The notes below the pieces were generated by a model that saw nothing but the letters and a program-made list of their open reading frames with translations, searched no databases and was not told the origin of the DNA. 64,000 nucleotides of DNA from Spirometra erinaceieuropaei (lineage: Eukaryota; Platyhelminthes; Cestoda; Diphyllobothriidea; Diphyllobothriidae). The stretch lies in contig CACRXP010000001.1 in assembly GCA_902702965.1 (NCBI GenBank), positions 3,637,325 to 3,701,324 of the forward strand, in the 5' to 3' direction. Shown in pieces: positions 25,721 to 37,900 of this stretch. Positions within the stretch are counted from its first letter, which is position 1; every line of letters begins with the position of its first letter. The position numbers and the translations under genes are program-made.

Positions 25721-27084
25721 AGCCCCACTCCATGTCCCCGGGTGCACACAGCAAATGACCAGAATTTTAACCCACAACAAAGATGGGAGGGGCGGCAGGG
25801 CCTCAATGTGCGCGACGTACGTCGGCAACTGACTTTGCCACCGCAACCCCGAAGTGTTGGCACTTGTTATGGTGCGTAAATCCGATAACTCATGCCACCT
25901 GAACAGCATTACCGACTCGATCTTGGCATGCCAACTCTCGGCTGCCGCTGACCGGTACAGAATATGATCTAACTCGGCACTCTGTTGCCCGCACTTTCAT
26001 CAGGAGGTTTTCTCATTTTACGCCGCCGAATTTACAGAAAATGAAGCTATCCCACGGTATCGATTCTCCACAGGACGCCAACTCCTCACGCAGGTAGTAT
26101 TTCAGTCCACTTACCTATCGGGTCAAGTTTCACACACATTGCACCAGAACAGCCATACTTTATTAATGTAACATTTACTTTAAGGACAAACATGGTCGCC
26201 ATCTACATGTAAACTTACCTGGAAGCCGGGGAATAATAAGGAACGGCCGACCAGACAGTCAAAGCAATCGAACTATCTGGCCACAATAACCACCGGTCAC
26301 ACATTGTATGAGCTCCCATTGGCACAGGTACCAAGATTCGCGTAATTTATTCCAGACCAGCAGACTGCCGCTACGGAAAGTCCGGCTTTTTCCTGGGGGT
26401 CGTCAGTTATCCCCCTCACCATACATACATGGTCCTCACTCTAGCTCCATGAGTCATCTCTTGCTACGAATCTTTGTAGTCCGCGAAGCCCTCGGTGACA
26501 TCTTTGGCACAGAAACTCTTGTCCCCTCCGATCCCCAGGTAGGCAGCCGACTAACGCGCTGTCACAATAAGATTATTATACTTTCCGTCAGAAACATTCC
26601 TTCCTACGAGGTGCCAAGACAAATTACCGTCGTGGATACTGAACCAGTGTATCAGTATCTACAGCTCCTCGCCAAACACCCAGACCGAACTAATCCCTTG
26701 TTTGATCGTCGAACCTCTACCAAAAATTGCGTTCAAGTATTTCTGGACCAGCATTTCCCCACTCTCCTTCTGGCTTTGTGGTCTCGTCCCTGTACATCGG
26801 AATGCAGTCAAGGACGGGATGGAACTCATGCTCCGACAGTGATCACAGCGCAGTTAAAAGGCTTCGAAGTGTTATTCGCATACTTCACGAGGCAGCTAAT
26901 GGTGACCATGGGACAGTTAACGATAACCGAATGGCGACACCAAACCGACTGATGGCCCGTCCCTCATCCCAGGACTCTGCTAGTGCCTTATTTGTTAGAA
27001 CCATATTTTTCAGGATTCTTTACTCACTCAAGACGTATTCATGGTATGTAAAACACGATATCGCAGGTGCATCAACGATGGCGA
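25721..27084. other. Spacer with a 214-codon open frame of unknown nature
   Basis: The plus-strand frame at 26308-26952 is long for chance but shows no domain I recognise. A second overlapping frame at 26727-27104 is equally anonymous. Gypsy-like sequence begins just downstream, so this could be a decayed upstream portion of that element, but I found none of the expected motifs. Confidence 0.3.
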
Positions 27085-27800
27085 GGCGCTATCCGTCCTC
27101 GTGAATCCTTCACGGCGCCTCGGTCCGGTCCCTTTCAAGTTGCTGGGTCACATGGTCGACTCAATCGTAATACACTCCCTTCCTCTCAAAATGGTGGCTA
27201 CTAGAAACTAGGCGCCATCCAAAACACACGCCGAATTCAACGATTACTCGATAGGGGCATTCCTCCCGAAGCATGACAACGTCAGCCTGTCTCATAAAAC
27301 ATCTCCTGGGTCTGCTTAAGCTCCCTTAAAATGACATCACTGCCTGTGAGAAGGTGTAAGCTGCCTTTGATGACGGCCCCATTCAGACCTAACTTGACGA
27401 CGACGCGCCCCATTATGTCGATGTTTTGAATTTTGCTGCTATTGCGGGAGCGTAGTCTTCGCGTGAGTTTGCATAGACCTCCGACTTTCCCTTGTAAGAT
27501 GGTGGAAAATATAAAGACGAACTGCAGCACATTTGGGGTTATACTAATGGCCGTCTACCTCGCTCTGAAGAGTTTCTATCATCAAATGGAAGGCTGGGAG
27601 TCCTTCATTCTCACGAATAGCAAGTTCCTGACTTTCGCTTTACGGCACTACTTTGACAAGCTCAAACAACACGAGATCCATCAACTGCACTGTGCCTCTC
27701 AGTTAACTTCAGACACACGACACCCCGGTAAAATGCGGAGGGAGGTGACTGATGCCCTGCCAGAGACCATCGCAAACACTCGGCATCCGTCAACGCAAAG
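27085..27800 (+). mobile_element. Gypsy-type LTR retrotransposon fragment (reverse transcriptase end and RNase H)
   Basis: FKLLGHMVDSIVIHSLPLK near 27140 matches the FLGH motif that follows the Gypsy reverse transcriptase. Then AVYLALKSFYHQMEGWE, LTNSKFLTFALRHYFDK, SQLTSDTRH and EVTDALPE at 27550-27770 match the RNase H region, where the family has FTDHKPLTFAL and EVADALSR. The D-H pair and the final catalytic context are altered and stops occur upstream. It is a relic. It could be a displaced piece of the 17905 fragment's element or a separate insertion. Confidence 0.75.
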
Positions 27801-30046
27801 CCGGTTCCGCCGACGACAAGGCTGTTTCCGACCCAAAACCACAGATTATCCTTCTGATCACCGTTGATGGCATCACCCTACGTGAGGCCCAAGCTTTTCC
27901 TGCAGCCTCTTTCGCACACAAGACAATGCTCAGCTACTTGCTCTACGCACACTTAATCTCTCCTGCTTAAGATACGCGAACTGGACACCACATTGATTTT
28001 TCGACCGTTTTGTAGAGGTGTCACAAGGTTCATGAGCTGTCAGCTAAAACAAAAATTGTCTTTTAAATCCAGCTTGGACAAATTTCGATCTGGGACTTCC
28101 CTACGGGGCATGGCCGACTAATAGGGCTTTTGACTCAAGTGCTCCAAGACCAGCCCACCCAGGTTTCAATATCAGGTTTTTGATTGTGAGGCATGGACAC
28201 ATTTCTGCCAAGAATAAAACGGTATGATCGCTCCAGACCGCATTGTTCCTATCGGCAACATTCCTTTGCTAAATGTTTTGGTTATCGAAGGCAATAAGGT
28301 GTATTTGGAGCATTGTTCTGGGGGCGGAGCCATAACAGCCTGTTCGTGAGTGCTCCCTCGAGCGTTTTGCCCCCTTGAAATCAACAGAAATATATTCTAT
28401 TTATAGTGATTCACAGTCACATTACCACTGCCGTTATCGCGTTTTATAGAACATATGGTGTGCCGGTTCTCAGCTATACGCGCTCATGGCCAGCGATTAT
28501 TAATTTGACAACTGCATGTCCGCTCATTTCGTAGTTTTGACTGACGATTTACCCAAAATAAACCACTCACCGGATAGGGCCGGAAACAAGACTGACGAGC
28601 AGACACATCTGCAGAACACAATTGAACTAAATCGGTGAAACCCGGGGATTTAGAAAACAGCGCAAGGTGGTGAGCTGAAGTTCTGACGATATCTAACTGT
28701 AACCGTCTGTGAAATACTAAATGATGACTTTTGCTCACATCATTGCATGATATTAACTGGGAATCGCATTTCCACGATAAGGCTGATAACGGTCCTCAAA
28801 CCAACAGGGCAACCATGGTCGCCTTAAACAGGCCATGGTTGAGTTGCTGTTATCCATTATTTTTATGGCACGTATGAGTAGTAATTTCCAGAAAAAAAGT
28901 AAAAAAATCTGTCCAATTTTACTAATGACCCGGTTTGGAAGCATTTAGCCCGCAAACAAAGAATATGCTGCGAATGATACTCAAAAAATAAATCCGATCA
29001 ATGCGCGTTGTCTGAACAGGGGAGTGAAATGCAGGAAGGGAATTTTTATTAGAAGACAACTGATGAATAAAATGAGACCTTGACGTCACAAGGGAAGATG
29101 CTGCTGCTGACTGCTCATTACCTGATGAAGATGTAGGCGAGATAAGTGAGAATTGCCACAATATGGCTCATGAAATGCAACTGTGACCATTTTGAGAACA
29201 CATGGAACATATTGTAACCCTGAAAGGGAAAAAAACGAGGCAGGTGAGTTCAGGGGAAAGTTCGGCGAGATAAAGTCCAACCACAACCAGCTATAAATTA
29301 ATATCTACTAAAAAAATAGGCAGTAGACGCTGACATCGTTATCAACAAGGTGAAAGGTACACTTCAGTTGTACAAACACTGAAAGACAACATGCTCGAAG
29401 AGCCTAAAGTTGATTCGAAATGCCTAACACATGTAGATGCACAAATGACCTTACGATTGCTGTCCAGCAAATGCGTCGACAACTAGCAGGAGTTGCTACG
29501 TGTGTGAGGTGATTTTAGACAGAACAGCTTCAAATCGGTTATAACTACACACTTATTCTTCGATCAACTAGTTGTCTGATGGATAAGTGCCCCTACTTTT
29601 TGGCTTTTGTTGAATTCTGTGCCAACTTTCAACCATGCTTTCTGTCAAAGACTAAGTCAAACTCTAGGATTACGATTTCAACAAAAGCAACTGCCAATTC
29701 TAAAATCAGTGAGTTTAACTGGTTGGCGCTTACTTATGGTTACATTTTAAAAGAACTGAGAACTGCCTTCCTTATTTGGCATAAAGCATGAATACAGCAT
29801 TTTCACGAACTGTTACGAAAATAACTGACGTGGACGGCGGAGGGTTAAGGGTTCGCCTCCGTGTGTATACTAGGAAAGGACTTCAGGTCAAAAGTAACGT
29901 GATTATTCTTTGCCATATAATGACCTGCATAGAAGTGTTAGTCAAAGAAAAGTTGTAAAAGCAAATAGGGCTTAAAACCCATTGAAATTGGTTATAAAGA
30001 AAAGACTGTCGTGGAAGGTCAGATAGCTCTATAACAAAAATGGGTC
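27801..30046. other. Unassigned spacer
   Basis: I see no gene. A GGTTTCAAT box-B-like stretch near 28160 may be a worn SINE, but I cannot support it. Frames are short and without motifs. Confidence 0.3.
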
Positions 30047-30311
30047 GGATGTGGTTATGCAGTCCCAGCTGAAGTAAACAAACCCCAAACAAAACGGGAC
30101 CGGTGGTAATAGGGGTTCTTACAGGCGGGACCGGGGAACGCACAGGCGACGAGGTTGAGTAGTTGTATGCAAAAGAAAAGCTATTGGGAATGTACGGTTG
30201 TACTTTGGATGGTTGAGAAGTAGTTGCGCTAACCCCTAACCCTAACCACTAACCTTAACCCTTAACCCCAAAAGTATTGTGTCCATCAGGTGGGGCTGCC
30301 AAACCACATCT
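30047..30311 (+). mobile_element. Short inverted-terminal-repeat element with telomere-like tract, copy 1
   Basis: The left end GGATGTGGTTATGCAGTCCC and the right end, ending TGCCAAACCACATCT, are inverted copies of about 28 bp. Inside are GAACGCACAGGCGACGAGG, AAAAGAAAAGCTATTG and a run of CCCTAA-like units near 30230-30270 (the flatworm/vertebrate telomere motif). The same order of blocks recurs at 58337-58579 and, inverted and incomplete, at about 38035-38275. No coding capacity is seen; it resembles a MITE. Confidence 0.75.
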
Positions 30312-32790
30312 TACCCAAAAATGAACTAACTGAACTGCGAACATGCGGTTGTAATGTGCATATTATACGATTAGAGGAACACTGAGGATAACAGTAAGTG
30401 GAGAAGCCGAACTTTGTTCTTCTAAGGGGCTTTTATCTTGTCGCTACCGGCTACTGATGACATTGACGAACGATGGAAATCGGAAAAAATGTTTCCCAAA
30501 ACTGACCCTGGCCTGTTCTTCACTAGTGTCAAACATAACCGCAAGATACGCCAAGTGGAAGATCGCCAGCACGGAGAAGGCAAGGTTGATAAGACGAACA
30601 AGGAGACCGTTCTAAAATATGCAAAACAACAGTCCTGGAACACTGCAGTCCAATAAGGCTGGTAGAAAGTACGAAAAAAATCGAGTATATGAACCAAGCT
30701 CAAAATTCAAATAGAATTACGGATAGGATCGATCTTAGGGCTAGATTTACCGATAGGATTGGTGTTAGGGAAAGGCTTAGGCGACCAAGGTTAGGATATG
30801 GGCCAAGCCTAAAGTTTGCTCTGGACGTAGCAGCAAATCTAACCCACACCTCGTCCACCAGTCTAACCTAAACCCAGTCATAAAGCTCCCCGAAGGAAGT
30901 TATAAATCCCAAATACTCGAATGACAAACATAAAAAAGGCGAAACGGGAACAATTCATAGGTGTATCTTACCGAATTTGGATTTCTAGTCCTTAATTCGG
31001 CGTTTGGATGGGGTGTACAGACCGCGTGACAGTGTTCACATTGGTGGACATCACTCTCACGTGAATTTTAAAATTTCCAGACACAGACTAGAGAGCGTGA
31101 GTTCGCGCCTCAGCGGGTGGGGCGTAATGCGCATTGAACAACTAGACTCGGGTTAAGCTCTCAGATGTCTCCTGGCTGAAGTTAAAGTAGGCTTAACGGA
31201 CGGCAGCAAATAAACCATGAAAAATCGATCTTTATCGGTGGTATTTCTCAAACCATATGTGATTAATGACACTAGCAGGGGGTAATGAGGTATGAAGTGG
31301 TATTTGCGCGATTTTTAATGCGCCGCGCACTTAGCATAGCCCTACTTCAATGTATGAACAATGAAATGGTTCCTTTTCATCGAAAAGCGTTACTACGATC
31401 ATGGATTCATCATGTCGGCAGCCGTAAGTACTCAAGATGAACTCTTTCGATAGCTTTCCATGTACGTCATAGAGATTAAATATTCTTAAAGAAGTTTGAA
31501 AAACAGTTCGTTGAAAATCATACAAAGTTGGTATGTAAAAAAATTAGTAGCCAGGAGATTTTAACAAAACGCGTTTTCACCGTTACCTGCCGCAAGGGCA
31601 TATGGAACGTCAATGTCACGTATCGTAAGTTTGTGAGAGCATTTTTCATGAAAGTACTTTAACTAACGGTTATATTATGTCATTCTTGGGCGGTCGATCA
31701 TGGTTTATGAAATAGTTATTCAGGGTAAATTTCTGCTGAATTTTCGGGATCGAAAGGAAGGAGGCAACATGAACGAAAAGAATAAGACATAATGTGCTTC
31801 TAAAGATATCGAAGACGAGTCTGGGTTGGCAGTAAGAAGCGCAGAACCTGGAAATCTGCCTCTCTTCATAATTAAGTCACTTAGACACTCTGTAAGATCG
31901 GCACAAATTAAATAATAATTTCGCACGACCTGGCAAAATCCAGTCACCTTGTCGATTTTAAGCGCAGTTTTATTTTCGCCAAATAAAAGCTGGGGGCGAA
32001 GTAAGACTTCACGGTGTCTACAGTCTTGAGGTTATTGCCGTCAAAAATCATGGCTCATTCGACTTGAAGCACTTTTAGGGAGGCTATAGAGGGGTCCCCC
32101 TCAGGAATTTAACTAAAAAGCGAGCATGGAAATCGAGATAAAGGTGGATCGGACTGCTGTCTCGTCATCCTGACGCTGGAAAATGATGACAGAGATAGGG
32201 GCAAGAAGGGTTGTAATCACCTTGACAAGTTTCGCTACTGAGTACAGAATCCTAAGGCGGAAAATGACCACTCGTTAGCCTACCTTTCGTGTATGGCCGC
32301 ATTTCGAGGGACAGGCCCGGGCTCCGGTGCATGTGCTGAGTAATTCGGACAAACGTTGTCGGAAGACTGAAAGTTGAAGTGAAGCTTTAGGTAACTTTAT
32401 GTGTCAAAACGTAGGACAGTCGCTGCTGAAATTGTGCAAACATTCATCTCTACGGAGAAACTGCCCTGTGCTTAACAGTGGTGGAAAGTCTTTCTCAGAA
32501 AATTTAAGCAAAGAAGTAGTGAATGTTAAAAAAACTTTCAAAAGCTGCTCAGCAATATCATCAGTTCATGATTGGGGAAGAACAGAGGTATTCATGTTAC
32601 AGAGCGACCGAAGGTCAAAGTCGGCTCTGCGGTGCACACCCCTGACGTTTAATGAAATTTCCCCTCTCAAACTACGCAAATGACTGCATTTTATGCTGAT
32701 TGTATATAATTGCACTTAAAATTTCATATGTATATTGGAATGACTGCCTGCCGCACCCTTCGTAGTCCCGCACTGTAAAAACGTTTACCG
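30312..32790. other. Spacer with degenerate TTAGG-like units
   Basis: Between 30700 and 30870 there are scattered CTTAGG, GTTAGGG and CTAACC units, possibly an old telomere-like tract. Otherwise nothing is recognised; frames are short. Confidence 0.3.
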
Positions 32791-32794
32791 TAAA

Positions 32795-32930
32795 CAAATA
32801 TGTTACTGACAAACTTTTAGTAAAGTGCATTTAACATTTGTGTTGTGCATACCGTTTTCAATAGGGTCATCAAGAGAATTGCCTATTACCCTAAAGTACA
32901 CGATATATATGTATATATATAAGCTATGAG
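32795..32930 (+). mobile_element. CR1 3'-UTR fragment
   Basis: Bases here align by eye with the 3' untranslated end of the 43150-45991 element: GTTACTGACAAA, then a TACCGTTT-CAATAGGGT block, then ATTGCCTATTAC, ending in a TATA-rich tail. It carries only the last part of the element, as expected for a severely 5'-truncated insertion. Confidence 0.7.
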
Positions 32931-33611
32931 CGCGACACAGCCGATTAACCACCTACGCTGATGTGGAGTCCTGTTGTCAGGGAGGCAACGGTTACGGGCA
33001 CTGCATCTACCCTGTGCTCTTTTTAGACCCGCCGCGTTTCAATGCTAGAAAAACATCACAGCGACTGGAAATGGGAGCGGTGGCTGTTGGGGTTGGATGC
33101 ATTTAATGCGTGTTACACACGTGGTAGTTCCTAAATCCTTCCCCCAACGGACCACGCCCCAGATGTGCTGGGCAAAAAGAGGAACCAAATTGGGGCACGA
33201 GACGCGTTAGCCATGCTGTGCAGAGTCCACGCATCCGAAAACAAATGCCCAAACAAGAGGGGTGTGTAAGCAAACGTAGGCGGGGGCCTCACGTCGCGCC
33301 AGCCACTTGCGTCCCATCTCCACATCAGATGGCTGACCGGGTGGAACGGCGGACTGGTGTCCGGGAGTGGGAGGAGAAAGTGAGGTCGATGGTCCCAGCA
33401 CATATTCCCCACTATGAACAACCTGATGTGCTTAAATCTATCACGGTGAGCTAAAAACCGCGGCTTAGAAGGTTGCCAATTGACGAGATAACTCGGACCT
33501 CGAGGATAACCTAGCGTGTGTTTGTGTGCTGTAGCGGACTGGTGGACTGAGAGTTAGGCTGCAACAGCTGCTTGTTAATGTGACCTCCATGGCTCACCCA
33601 CTCGCATGGAA

Positions 33612-33865
33612 TCCGAGCCGGTGTGGTGGCACACTTGGGTGCAGGTTTTCGCTGTGCCTGTTACCTGCGCCATCTTCTGCCACCGGTCTTCTTGACCCTG
33701 TCTTGACACCGGGCCCGGGTGGGGAAAGATGTGGGAGTGCAGTAGATGCTGCACAAGTCCACTATCACTATGAGCGAAGTCGCGCACAAGCCACCGTCCC
33801 TGCTCTCACCCTGATGTGGAGCACACCATGGACATCATCAGGAAGAACGGTCAAACTGTCGTAGG
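33612..33865 (+). repeat. GC-rich dispersed repeat, copy 4
   Basis: This is the best-preserved member of the family. It has GGTGTGGTGGCACAC at its start, the CCGGTCTTCTTGACCCTGTC core, GACACCGGGCCCGGGTGGGG in the middle and AAGAACGGTCAAACTGTCGT at its end. Frames within it do not look like protein. Confidence 0.7.
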
Positions 33866-34540
33866 AACCAATGAAGAAGTCGGAGCGCTTGTCGTTGGCG
33901 GCCACCGTGCGCGCGCAACGGAGAAACGCACCAATGAAACAGCAAAAAACTACCGCAAGATCGTGCATTGCTGACTACGTAGACGACAGTGCAGAACGGT
34001 AAGTGGGATATGCAAATCGTTTGTCCAGTCTGTCTCATTAAATACTGAGCAAGGGCAAGATCAGTATCGAATGGCTGTAATCAGTCCCCTGACGGGAAAT
34101 CAATAACGATAAAAGGGATGTCTTACAATAGAAAACTGATTCGGGGTCACTTGTGACCAGCGAAGAACTAGTGAAAAGATTTGGAACCCGAGGATGCAGC
34201 ATGGCACCCACTTCCGACGGCAGGACAAGTCAAGGAAACGTCTGGGGTCCTTTATTGTGTCAGAGGAACGGGAGGCTCACTGTGGAGACAGACGACCAAA
34301 CACGGCGAAACAGTGTGGTGGAATGAAGCCAACTCAGTCAATCAGTCGATCGATTTATCGATCTGGCGCCGGCGCACAGATCCCTGCGCAGTCAACTCCA
34401 GTCTTGCGCCGTTGGCCGGTGATTGGCCTACACGCCCTATAACTGTCACTTGTTCTGTTGCTGCTAGTATCTCTGGCGATGGATTCGTGCACGAGTTCGA
34501 AAGCTCAGGACAATAAACAAAGTGCTCTGGTGCTAGACCC

Positions 34541-34730
34541 CTCTTTTTCCTCTTCTTCTTTCTTCTTTCTTCTTTCTTCTTCTTCTTCTTCTTCTTCTTC
34601 TTCTTCTTCTTCTTCTTCTTCTTCTTCTTCTTCTTCTTCTTCTTCTTCTTCTTCTTCTTCTTCTTCTTCTTCTTCTTCTTCTTCTCTTCTTCTTCTTCTT
34701 CTTCTTCTTTCTTCTTCTTCTTCTTCTTCT

Positions 34731-34761
<31 letters not shown>
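34541..34761. repeat. (CTT)n microsatellite, about 220 bp
   Basis: It is an almost uninterrupted pyrimidine run of CTT units with a few CTTT and CCT variants. It lies 150 bp past the PORCN stop codon. The long frames across it are artefacts. Confidence 0.98.
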
Positions 34762-34914
34762 AACTAAAGCTAACTCTCGAGTCACGGTTCGGCGGCGCTA
34801 AAAATCTCGTGAGAGTTGACAACCACGTGGGCTGCAAGCCACTTGAATTCATGGTTCTCCGGTCTGCAGTCCATCAACGGGCGCAATGAACCCCCCCAAT
34901 GTTTAATTCACAAA

Positions 34915-37900
34915 CTATGCCAAGGTAGAACGATTAGTTACGCACTGCCACCAGTGACGGTATTGGTGAGCCAGATCACCAAGTAATAACAACCAGCCAA
35001 TAACGAACAATAGTGATGAGGTTGTGGAAATTAACGAACCGTATGCGGACGACCAAATAATCATCGCACCCAATGCGACCATTGCAATGAGTGTGAGATA
35101 GGCTGATGTTGACAGGTGTGTGGTTACACAGGAACGCACTCTTGTACGCGCAATGACCTTGTCCGTTGCTGCCTCCTCTGATGGTGGGTACAAGTGCGAA
35201 TAAAATTCTCCTCCAGGAGTTCTGAAGGGTGGTCTACTACGCCTGAAATAGTTAGAACGAACGAAGTTGCCCAACATGCAACCTCCCCTGGTTCAACGGT
35301 AGGGAAGGGGATCCACTGTAAGTGCTTCAGCTTCAGGTCGGATACCCGCAACTCCAGGGTTGTACTTTGTGTGACCGCGCCACTTTACGGCGGTGTTTAG
35401 AAGCATAAAGCAAAAAGCCACGGTGGAGTTCACTCCATACAACGTCAATCTCCAGATTAATTCGAATCTCAGCAGAAAATATTTACTATGAGACAGTAAG
35501 ATCCTGTTGGATCAACGCCTGGTTTAGATTAAATATCAGAGTGAGTTGAAAAAAAGCAATGATACATTGTGCAGAACGTGACGCTTATGGCCGCATGCAA
35601 ACTGCCAGGCTAGACTCAAAGTCAGCAACACCGGAATAACAGGCTACGGCTACAACTGACCAAATTCAATGTAGGCATAGATACCGATGGAGAAGAGGAC
35701 GGCTGCGAGTTGAAAGTTGAGGCCCTAAAATAAGAAGGTGTGGAAAGTAAATCTCAAAGTTTTGAAGCGGCTAGCTGGGAAAGAAGCACGGTGGGAATCT
35801 AGAGTCGCTTATATGGCCATCCTGACAGTTCGCACTGTTTTTGCGGTAACTTGCTTTGATGCCAGAACCTTCCCCGGTACAAAATTTGTTGGACGTTTTC
35901 CGTGACTCCGTTCTTCTCTTTGTTTTCGAAATTACAAACAGAGGATGTTGACTGCGACGCTGACTTTTTGCCCGGTAATTGGATTTGTTAGAGGGTACTT
36001 TTTGACTTCTGGCACTTTATCAGTTCAAGTCTAGGCAACGGGGACTCCAAGCAGAATTCGAAAACTTTTGGCGAGAATGCATCGGGAACAAGAACGATTA
36101 AAAAGTGGTTCTTGGAGGTCAGGTCAGGCGTGAGACCCGACGGCGTCCCACGCAGTGCGGGACTTCCATTTTCTGTAGACGGCCTCCTGGAGGAACCCGC
36201 GGTAGTAAATCCTAGAATGACTCGTTCTGATTTTGTTACGGGACTCACTCGTCCCGTTACGCCTTAGGGCTCTCGCTCTCTAGCCCGATCAGCAGCCGCA
36301 CAGCGGCGCATGAGATAGGCAGAAGAGCATTACCGACAAAGACAAGGGAGACTGGAGTGGCCATTTTTGGCTTATTAGCCGTCGTCAGTAAGTCATACCC
36401 AACCCCGAAGCGTGGACCACCTGGGGCTCGATGCCGCGACCTGTTGGTTAGAAGTCCAACGCCTCTAAACGCTCAGCCACGGGCTCAGTCTCTCTAGTCT
36501 TTGTCGGTAATACCATTCTGCCTATATCATGCGCCGCTGTGCGGCTACTGGTTGAGCTCGAGAGAGAGAGCCCGTAAGGCACAACAGAACGAGTGAGTTC
36601 CGTAAGAACGATTAGTGAGCGCCCTTCTACCATTGTATATTCCCGATCGAAACCGACAGGACAACGAACCTCTGGCTCAGTGGTTAGAGGTGTTGGACTT
36701 CTAACCAACAGGTCGCAGGATCGTGCACCAGCTGCTCTTCACTTCTGGGTTGGGTATGACTGGCTGACGACGGCTAATGAGCCAGAAATGACCATTTCAG
36801 TCTCCCTTGTCTTTGTTCGTAATGTGATTTTTTTCTAAATTTCTCTGACGAGTTGAAGTTCGGCATCCTACCCTGTACGGTGGGGAAGAGGAAAGGGCCT
36901 GACAAATGACTGTCCCGCAATTTGGCTTAACATCAGATGAAGACGTGTCAAGAGGTGCACTCTTCGTTAAAAAAGTACGGAAAAAGTGCATCTTAGAAGA
37001 TGAGAGAAAACGTTAGTCGCCGTGGCTTGACATGGATGAGCGTCATCAAATTTAATGAAGTCGCAGAGCACGGTTTGGTTGATTGCTGTACTGTTAATTT
37101 TCTACGGTTGCTTCGCAGCAGTTTGTCACTTTAAGAGGAATAAGGAGACGCGTGCGCTTACGGTCAGTATAACGACACACAACACGTCCAACCAGCTCTA
37201 CTTAGAAAAAATGCAGCCTAAAGGCCGGACACCACAAAAACGGCGAACCTTCTAGGGTGGACTTTTAAAGGCTCAAAAATAAGCTTAAAAAGGGACATAG
37301 CGGGCAAGGGTCTTTTCATCCGCATCCGACGGTCTGACATGAATTTCTTCCTCTTTTGGTCGAAATGAAGAGATACAAGTGAATTGCGCAGCTGCTGGGC
37401 AATGCAGGGTTGTGGAAATGAGCGCTATAGGTTTCACCGAACTCGCGAATATAAATCCCACTGGCAGCAACCCACAAACCCACATTGGGTGGGTCATGTC
37501 AGTCATGACTCCCTGTGACAACTCAGACCTCGGGATGACAATTCGGTGAAACTACTCCTGCTGAGGCAGGGATACTATCGTAAAACCCGGGTCAGAGTTC
37601 GAGAGAATGGCTTCTTCCAACGTCCGCCAGGGATGTGTGCGCCTTCATGAACACTAGTCGAGTACGTGATGAACTGTTTTCTTCAGCCTGCTCTCAGAGA
37701 CTCGTCCGCGACTTCATAGTGCTGCTGAGTCGTTGAGTGCGTCCGCTGACCACACTGTGTAAAGGCCGCAGCCAAAAAGGTCTTCACGTTTCGTGCCAGA
37801 AAATATTTCGGTAAGATGTGCTTATGTAGCCGCGCCTGATGGACTCAATGCTGTTGACCTACTTGGTTATTTTGAGTTGGTGTAATTGCGTTGGCATGGG

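Noticed and set aside
34342..34785. Lysine-rich and serine-rich long frames across the CTT tract
   Set aside because: They are translations of a microsatellite, not genes.
35124..35351. Alternative frame as the last PORCN exon
   Set aside because: Splicing at TTTCAG/GCGTAG keeps phase but gives a hydrophilic tail ending soon. The acceptor at 35178 gives two hydrophobic segments, as expected for a multipass enzyme.
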